Positions 13,387-17,858 of a DNA stretch of 17,858 bases are shown in pieces. The position numbers and the translations under genes were made by a program. This DNA comes from Nitrospirales bacterium (GTDB lineage: Bacteria; Nitrospirota; Nitrospiria; Nitrospirales; UBA8639), in NCBI GenBank assembly GCA_021604265.1, contig BQIY01000006.1, positions 1 through 17,858 of the forward strand, read 5' to 3'. The notes under the pieces were generated by a model. It saw only the letters and a list, made by a program, of their open reading frames with translations. It had not been told where the DNA came from and made no database searches. Within the stretch, counting starts at the first letter, position 1. Every line of letters begins with the position of its first letter.

Positions 13387-14496
13387 TTAAAATGTGTCCT
13401 GGGCCAAACGAAACCCTGTGAGGTCGTCCCTGGCATCAGGCTTGAGCCAGCTCCGGGATGAAGATCGTAGCGCTCCCTCATGGTGCCACGAGCCACCACG
13501 AATCACGCGATGGCCTCCGGTCTGGTCATACCAACTCGCACACCATTCCCACACATTGCCTGCCATATCATAACACCCATAGGGGCTTTTCCCCTCGGGG
13601 TATTTGTCCACTGATGTGGTTGTTGCAATTAACCACGTCCACTTATTGCAGCTACACTTAAAACTGTCAAACTCGTTTCCCCACGGATACTCCCGACCAT
13701 CGGTCCCCCTCGCGGCTTTCTCCCACTCTTGTTCGGTAGGCAATCGCTTACCCGCCCAGGTGGCATAGGCTTCTGCCTCATAGTAATTGACTCCAATAAC
13801 GGGATGGTCCGTTTGGTTCCACTTGGGATCAGTCCAATCGATTGGGCAACTCATTTGTTTTTCCTGCTTCCAGGCCCATCCCTCCTCCGACCAAAATTTT
13901 TGCAAGCCATAGCCATTAGCGAGCATGAATTCCTTGTATTGAGCATTCGTCACCGGAAAAATATCCATATAGTAATCATAGGGAATATCTTCTCGATCTC
14001 GCTCAGCACCATAAAAAAATGGCCCCTTGGGGATGAGTATCATCTCCTCTAGCACTTCCAACATTTGGGCGGCTTTCTCAGTTACCGATACAGGTGGTGA
14101 GGGCAATGGCCCAAGCGTCCGCGAGAGATCCTGGATCAAATGGTCAAATTCGGGAGAAGGTTGTCCGGGTATCCAATTAAGTAACTGAGCGGTTTGAAGA
14201 TGGCGAAATTCCAACGGACTTACCACCTCTCCTTGAATAACGGGGTATAAGGACTTTCGGAACAAGCCCACCTTCGCTTCATTTTTTACCCACTGACTCT
14301 TAATCGAGGATTTAGTCCATACCACAACAATCGTCTTAGCCTCCTCCAAGGCTTCTTCAATGACCTCGTCATACGATCGGCCTGTAGGAATACGTCTATC
14401 CCACCACACGGACCACCCCTGGCCCTCTAAGGCCGAAGCAAGACCCCGAACCCACTCACGGTCTTCGCTGGCATAGCTGATGAAAATATCACTCAT
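13387..14496 (-). CDS. TIR domain fused to FGE/SUMF1-like (C-type-lectin-fold) domain
   Basis: Residues 1-125 are a bacterial TIR domain: DIFISYASEDREWVRGLASAL, then the GWSVWWDRRIPTG loop and SSIKSQWVKNE, whose Glu73 is in the position of the catalytic Glu of NAD-cleaving TIRs. After a linker, residues about 148-366 match the formylglycine-generating-enzyme/sulfatase-modifying fold: MILIPKGPFFYGA, FPVTNAQYKEF, GKRLPTEQEWEKAARG, YPWGN, NVWEWCASW, VIRGGSW and GFRLA. The two active-site cysteines of true FGE, expected in the stretch after RGGSW, are absent, so this half is probably a binding domain. The likely role is ligand sensing coupled to NAD depletion, as in TIR-type defence; this is inferred. 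ATG 14496 has only a weak ribosome site. Confidence 0.88.
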   Translation of the reverse strand: MSDIFISYASEDREWVRGLASALEGQGWSVWWDRRIPTGRSYDEVIEEALEEAKTIVVVWTKSSIKSQWVKNEAKVGLFRKSLYPVIQGEVVSPLEFRHLQTAQLLNWIPGQPSPEFDHLIQDLSRTLGPLPSPPVSVTEKAAQMLEVLEEMILIPKGPFFYGAERDREDIPYDYYMDIFPVTNAQYKEFMLANGYGLQKFWSEEGWAWKQEKQMSCPIDWTDPKWNQTDHPVIGVNYYEAEAYATWAGKRLPTEQEWEKAARGTDGREYPWGNEFDSFKCSCNKWTWLIATTTSVDKYPEGKSPYGCYDMAGNVWEWCASWYDQTGGHRVIRGGSWHHEGALRSSSRSWLKPDARDDLTGFRLAQDTF

Positions 14497-14802
14497 GCCT
14501 TAAGGATTGTCTTTTCAGGATGGAGTTTGAAAAAGTGCAATACCAAGCCAAACTATACCACTTCAGACAATAAAATCAGAGAGAAAGATGGAAGGCAAAA
14601 AAGGCAATGCTGGACCGAAGGGGGGAGAATCCCAGACCTCGGGGACTAAGTTTGTTATTTATTGTGGTCTGGTTTTGCGAATGGTAGGCTAATTTCATCC
14701 GTGACTAACTCGGTGGCAATGGGTCAACCTGCTCTGGGTTCGAGGGTATTTTCCTGGCCATCAGCCCTCCATCCTTTTCAATCAGAAACTTTCGATAGCA
14801 CC
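14497..14802. other. gene-free divergent region between TIR gene and 14803 gene
   Basis: No coding region is certain here. The minus-strand promoter candidate of the TIR gene lies in it (14552-14560). A G/C-rich patch at 14619-14645 looks faintly tRNA-like on the minus strand but lacks a T loop. The upstream in-frame starts 14662 (TTG) and 14719 (ATG) of the next gene also fall in this stretch. Confidence 0.35.
14552..14560 (-). promoter_or_regulatory. extended -10 promoter candidate for the TIR gene
   Basis: On the minus strand the sequence reads TGGTATAGT, a TGn-extended -10 element, about 55 bases before the TIR start. The matching -35 (CTGATT at a 17-base spacing) is weak, which is acceptable for extended -10 promoters. 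Confidence 0.4.
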
Positions 14803-15492
14803 ATGGGATTGACCAAACGAAAGAAGTCTTCGACCCCTTCCTCGTGTAAGGATCCGTCCAAGTTATCAGCCAAAAGCCATAAATCCCTGAAGAAGACGAC
14901 CAAGCCTACTTCCAAGCTCGACAATCCCCCAACCTTACCCCATCGCATCACTCCAACTCCTCAAGAAACGTGGAGGCTCGCGTTTAGGTCATACATTCCT
15001 ACCTCAGTAACCAGGCTTCGCCATTTGAACACAAAAACCATTGAGGGAGCGGAGAAATATAGCCCCTTCAAGCCTTATCACGTCATGGTTGGCTATCAAG
15101 GCAATGAGGATGAGCCTGAGGCCTGTAAGGTGGCAGTGTTAGCCTTGTATCCAGGGATCACCTTAGGTCAAGCACGAAAGGCCACAGAGTTGATAGTAAA
15201 AAAGCTTCCCAAATCCAAATCCAAAGGTGGCCAGACGCCCTACAACCTCGAACTCCAGATGACCGTACGCTTCTACTTTTTGAAGATTGCCCAGGACGAG
15301 AGCTACATTTCTCGCCTATCTTCCCCTGGGAAGAACCCTGAGAAGCTCTCCAAAAATATAAACCGCAAGGGGGCTGCTATATGCCGGGCGATAGCTGGAC
15401 ACCTTGGGGTAAGCGAAAAGTTCGTCAATAATCGCTACCGGGCTTGGCTTGACGAGCAAGGCCAACGCAAAAAGACCTACCACAAAGATTAA
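14803..15492 (+). CDS. basic protein of unknown function
   Basis: From ATG 14803 this gives 229 residues. Not recognised. The first 50 residues are a low-complexity Ser/Lys/Pro segment (MGLTKRKKSSTPSS and on), likely disordered and nucleic-acid binding. The middle (about 55-180) is folded, with PETWRLAFRSYIP-like and ALYPGITLGQARKATELIVKKL segments. The C-terminal GAAICRAIAGHLGVSEKFVNNRYRAW resembles an HTH. The start is uncertain: ATG 14719, with GGTGG a few bases upstream, and TTG 14662 are in frame. It lies upstream of the large palindrome at 15516 and the second AlpA-like gene, so it may be a regulator or DNA-binding cargo of the second element. Confidence 0.55.
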   Translation: MGLTKRKKSSTPSSCKDPSKLSAKSHKSLKKTTKPTSKLDNPPTLPHRITPTPQETWRLAFRSYIPTSVTRLRHLNTKTIEGAEKYSPFKPYHVMVGYQGNEDEPEACKVAVLALYPGITLGQARKATELIVKKLPKSKSKGGQTPYNLELQMTVRFYFLKIAQDESYISRLSSPGKNPEKLSKNINRKGAAICRAIAGHLGVSEKFVNNRYRAWLDEQGQRKKTYHKD

Positions 15493-15515
15493 GTCCCCAC
15501 CCTTCTCCTTAACAG

Positions 15516-15549
15516 AAAATATATCAACTGGGACCAGTTGATATATTTT
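15516..15549. repeat. perfect 16-bp-arm palindrome
   Basis: AAAATATATCAACTGG (15516-15531) and CCAGTTGATATATTTT (15534-15549) are exact reverse complements separated by GA. A 34-bp dyad this exact is far beyond chance. It sits 24 bp after the stop codon of the 14803 gene and about 75 bp before the AlpA-like start, and is followed by T residues. It could act as a terminator for the upstream gene, as a repressor operator or as a replication/cruciform site. Confidence 0.8.
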
Positions 15550-15581
15550 TGTGGATCACTTCCTGTTGTTTTACCTTGTGC

Positions 15582-15607
15582 ATTGAAAGTCAGTATTCCC
15601 TTTCAAT
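15582..15607. promoter_or_regulatory. operator-like dyad before the AlpA-like gene
   Basis: ATTGAAAG (15582-15589) and CTTTCAAT (15600-15607) are exact inverted repeats with a ten-base spacer, so equivalent bases lie about two helical turns apart. It ends just before the ribosome site GGAGGA (15615-15620). The geometry fits a dimeric repressor or activator site controlling the AlpA-like gene. Confidence 0.5.
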
Positions 15608-15624
15608 CCACTACGGAGGACAGC

Positions 15625-15828
15625 ATGACAACTGAATGTTTAGTGAAAGTTGATGAAGCCGCAAAGGCTTTAGGGATTTCACGGTTCACACTCTACAAAG
15701 CTGCAAAAGCGGGGCTCATGCCTTCGTATCGGCAAGGAAAGGCAATTCGTTTCTCGATTGCGGAGTTACGGGAAGCGATGAAACAGGCAGCTACGCATAC
15801 AGGAGAAGCCACCCCCAGCGGCAATTGA
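15625..15828 (+). CDS. AlpA/excisionase-type helix-turn-helix protein
   Basis: This 67-residue DNA-binding protein carries the excisionase/AlpA-type HTH: LVKVDEAAKALGISRFTLYKAAKAGLMPS, then the wing YRQGKAIRFS and the helix AELREAMKQA. The start is ATG 15625 with GGAGGA close upstream; the longer reading from 15538 runs through the palindrome and has no ribosome site. It heads the second replication-like module, as the related protein at 179-367 heads the first. Two dyads lie directly upstream and may be its own or its repressor's targets. The likely role is activation of excision or of early gene expression. Confidence 0.78.
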   Translation: MTTECLVKVDEAAKALGISRFTLYKAAKAGLMPSYRQGKAIRFSIAELREAMKQAATHTGEATPSGN

Positions 15829-15924
15829 CCTGGATCAAATCCTGGAAACCATGCGAGCCAAATGTAAAGCCCCTCCGTGCGGCAACCAAGAGGGGTCAGT
15901 TCCTAAAACTCAATGGAGGGACGG

Positions 15925-16455
15925 ATGATTCAATCAGACAAAACTGATTTAAAACAGCAATTAGGTGAAACTTGGTTTGATATTTTCATGGCAGATAACC
16001 GGAAGGAGCGTAATTCCAAAGTTGGCCATCGCTCATTAGAAGAACAATCCTTTGTCCTAGAGGTATTGCTCGATTATTTTTATCAGCTTAGAAATGACCA
16101 GACACTAAGTAAACCAGATAAAGGATTAGGCTGGGTTATTGCCATTACCCAAACTATTGGAATTCATTTTGTAGAAAAAAATTACTCCCGTGCACTGGAA
16201 CAGATTGGTTCTACCGCTTATGAAATTTACCTCGAATCTGATGAAAAAGGGTTGGATTCAAAAGATAAAGACGAACAAGTCGTCCGCTATCTTTTTAGTG
16301 TTCCAGACCTCTGGGAGTTGGCCAAAGTAGGACTAACCCACCCAGAGGAATGGAGTGCAATTGAAGATAATCCAATCTTGGACTATGTACAAAAACTAAG
16401 TGAGTTAGCAGACAGATGGGATCCTAAGAAGGGGGCATGGCGTGATGTCTTCTAA
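15925..16455 (+). CDS. acidic protein of unknown function
   Basis: This 176-residue acidic, helical protein is not recognised. Its features are ETWFDIFMADNRKERNS near the N-terminus, a hydrophobic helix GLGWVIAITQTIGIHFV at about 64-80 that is too polar at its edges to be a clear membrane anchor, and an acidic C-terminal half. ATG 15925 is chosen because GGAGGG lies just ahead of it; ATG 15913 four codons upstream is possible. The last bases overlap the start of the CHC2-like gene, so it is translated with the primase genes. Its place between an AlpA-like regulator and a primase suggests a replication accessory role, in the position held by the coiled-coil protein in the first module. Confidence 0.6.
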   Translation: MIQSDKTDLKQQLGETWFDIFMADNRKERNSKVGHRSLEEQSFVLEVLLDYFYQLRNDQTLSKPDKGLGWVIAITQTIGIHFVEKNYSRALEQIGSTAYEIYLESDEKGLDSKDKDEQVVRYLFSVPDLWELAKVGLTHPEEWSAIEDNPILDYVQKLSELADRWDPKKGAWRDVF

Positions 16456-16765
16456 ATTCCTTTATAAAGATGAAATCAAACGGCGAGTCTCCATAGAACA
16501 AGTTCTTACACATTATGGAAGTCCGCCAAATGCCAAAGGCATTTTCCATTGTCCCTTTCCAGAGAATCACCACAATGGAGACAATAATCCCAGCGGCTCC
16601 ATTTTCGATGACAGGGCAAAGTGTCATTCACAAGGGTGTTTGGGCGAGAAGGGATCTGACATTTTCGATCTAGTAGGAAAAAAGGAAAGCATTAGAAGGT
16701 TTCCTGATCAAATGCGCCAAGTAGTGGAATTGTTCCTTCCGGAGGCGGTCCATCGCAATGGGTAA
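16445..16765 (+). CDS. CHC2-type zinc-finger primase component
   Basis: This 106-residue protein resembles the isolated N-terminal zinc-binding domain of DnaG-type primases. SSKFLYKDEIKRRVSIEQVLTHYG is the usual helix and strand lead-in. Then GIFHCPFPENHHNGDNNPSGSI supplies Cys and His, AKCHSQGCLGEKGSDIFDLVG gives two more Cys and the closing helix. CHC2 domains recognise the template start site for primer synthesis. The RNA polymerase (Toprim) part follows as a separate, overlapping gene, so the primase is split. ATG 16445 or GTG 16442 are both possible starts, inside the end of the previous gene. Its stop overlaps the next start by eight bases. Confidence 0.75.
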   Translation: MSSKFLYKDEIKRRVSIEQVLTHYGSPPNAKGIFHCPFPENHHNGDNNPSGSIFDDRAKCHSQGCLGEKGSDIFDLVGKKESIRRFPDQMRQVVELFLPEAVHRNG

Positions 16766-17858
16766 AGCTAAGAAGCCAGAAATCATCCGGGCGTTTAAAT
16801 GGAGCGATGCGGGAGGAAAGATCGCGTATCACCTTCGTATGAATCAGACCAATAACCAAGACCCAAAATTTCAATGGAATACCGAACCTGATGGTTCCGG
16901 GGTTTGGAAGTTGTCTCCCTGTCAGCCGGACCTTTATCAACGGGATGCAGTCATAGCAGCGTCGGTCGTCATTGCTTGTGCAGGCGAAAGGGATGTGGAA
17001 ACGACTAACAATTGGTTGAGGGAGCTAGGCCTCCATGGAGATTGGGTAGCTACCTGCAATCACACAGGGGAAAATTCCGTTAGGGCCGAGTCTTTTCAAA
17101 TTCTCCAAGGAAAAGAGAAAGTATTTGTTGTCGGGGACAATGACGCCACCGGAGAAATGTATAGAAAAAAGGTTTTGAAGATCCTCCCCGGAACTGTAAA
17201 ACACCGTTATTGGTTACAGTGTCCATTTCAATACAACGATCTCACCGAATGGCAGCAGGGCGGTGGAACAGCTTTGGATTTTAAGGTTTTGTTGGACTCA
17301 GCCAAATCCGTGGCGCCAGGTTCCCCCAAGGCGCCCTTCATCGCTGGTCGTCGTATGGAATTAGTCCGAGGGGATACGATCAAATCCGAAAGGACCAATT
17401 GGGTCTGGGAAGGCCGAATCCCCTACAAAGCCATCACGCTGCTCTGTGGCGATCCAGACGTCGGCAAGAGCATGACTGCCATGGACCTAGCAGCGCAGAT
17501 GAGCGCTGGTAAATGCCCAGGGGTTTTCACAGGAAAGCCAGTGGATGTCCTCATCGCATCGGCTGAGGATTCACCTGTCCATACTCTTGTTCCACGACTT
17601 AGGGCAGCGGGGGCCGACCTCACCAAAGTGCACATGATTAAACTCAAAGTTGGCGAAGAGGATGCAGGTGGTCTGAATTTGCCGGATGATATCCCTTTAC
17701 TTGCCGCAGAAGCTAAAAAAGTGAAGGCAAAGGTTTTGATTATTGACCCACTGATGAGTCATCTCGGTGAAGGCTTGAATGCCAATCAAGATCAGGATAT
17801 TCGTAAAGCTTTAGGACCTTTGCCAGCCTTGGCCGAAGCGGAAGATCTTACCATTCTC
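16758..17858 (+). CDS. Toprim-RepA-type ATPase fusion (primase-helicase), partial
   Basis: The reading frame runs from ATG 16758 to the window end without a stop (367 codons seen). Residues about 65-145 form a Toprim domain: VVIACAGERDVETTNNW with Glu77, and VFVVGDNDATGE with the DxD pair Asp127/Asp129, which bind metal in primases. From about 215 follows a RecA-fold ATPase of the RepA/AAA_25 type with Walker A GDPDVGKS (231-238) and Walker B VLIIDPLM with Asp330. Together with the upstream CHC2 gene it would prime and unwind DNA during element replication. It resembles the phage/plasmid primase-helicases that pair these functions. The 3' end, and any domain after it, are outside the window. 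Confidence 0.85.
   Translation, partial: MGKAKKPEIIRAFKWSDAGGKIAYHLRMNQTNNQDPKFQWNTEPDGSGVWKLSPCQPDLYQRDAVIAASVVIACAGERDVETTNNWLRELGLHGDWVATCNHTGENSVRAESFQILQGKEKVFVVGDNDATGEMYRKKVLKILPGTVKHRYWLQCPFQYNDLTEWQQGGGTALDFKVLLDSAKSVAPGSPKAPFIAGRRMELVRGDTIKSERTNWVWEGRIPYKAITLLCGDPDVGKSMTAMDLAAQMSAGKCPGVFTGKPVDVLIASAEDSPVHTLVPRLRAAGADLTKVHMIKLKVGEEDAGGLNLPDDIPLLAAEAKKVKAKVLIIDPLMSHLGEGLNANQDQDIRKALGPLPALAEAEDLTIL

Noticed and set aside
13387..13560. The FGE-like C-terminus as a diversity-generating retroelement variable region
   Set aside because: The fold is the type used by such targets, but no reverse transcriptase or near-identical template repeat is visible in the window.
14619..14645. Second tRNA 3' end on the minus strand
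   Set aside because: There is a G/C-rich patch, but no TTCRANT loop with a matching stem and no acceptor pairing.
15851..15928. 25-codon frame ending at the ATG of the 15925 gene
   Set aside because: It has no ribosome site and no recognisable content. A leader peptide cannot be excluded but is not supported.

Overview
The window looks like accessory DNA from a bacterium of medium-to-high GC, made of mobile modules with no recognisable housekeeping gene. The organism cannot be fixed from these genes. A Nitrospira-like host is only a guess, based on the general look of the proteins and insertion sequences. No rRNA, intact tRNA or CRISPR array is visible.

Region 1 (about 1-8380) reads as one integrative, phage-satellite-like element (element A) with almost all genes on the + strand. 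It starts with a small AlpA/excisionase-type HTH protein, a coiled-coil protein and a RepA-type hexameric ATPase with a C-terminal winged helix, followed by a dense set of direct and inverted repeats. Two small cysteine-rich proteins come next, then a hairpin-rich gap, then a single 629-residue protein that fuses an HK97-type prohead protease to an HK97-type major capsid protein. After that come another small zinc-finger-like protein, a small HTH protein, an unknown protein and an NlpC/P60 phage-type peptidase. The element ends with a divergent pair of ribbon-helix-helix regulators (two 54-aa genes not called by ordinary length cut-offs), a small unknown protein and a tyrosine integrase. Immediately after the integrase lies the 3' half of a tRNA-Gly(CCC) gene on the minus strand, the expected attachment core. 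No terminase large subunit, portal or tail gene is visible, so this looks like a capsid-encoding satellite or a stripped prophage rather than a full phage. Its left end may lie outside the window.

Region 2 (about 8380-15500) is a cargo and insertion-sequence zone. It holds an IS200/IS605-type element with its own TnpA; an AT-rich minus-strand gene for a protein with two GAF-like domains; an IS3-family element whose orfA was split by a second, now frameshifted IS200/IS605 element; and a minus-strand gene for a TIR domain fused to an FGE/SUMF1-like domain. The TIR and GAF genes point the same way and became separated by the IS3 insertion, so they may once have formed a two-gene unit, possibly defensive.

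Region 3 (about 15500-17858) begins a second element-like replication module (element B): a 34-bp near-continuous palindrome, a second operator-like dyad, an AlpA-like HTH protein, an unknown protein, a CHC2-type zinc-finger primase fragment and a Toprim-ATPase (primase-helicase) fusion that runs off the window. Its order resembles the start of element A. Together with a tRNA fragment that lacks its 5' half between them, this suggests that two related elements are integrated in tandem at one tRNA gene, with regions 2 and 3 belonging to the second element. That is inference.
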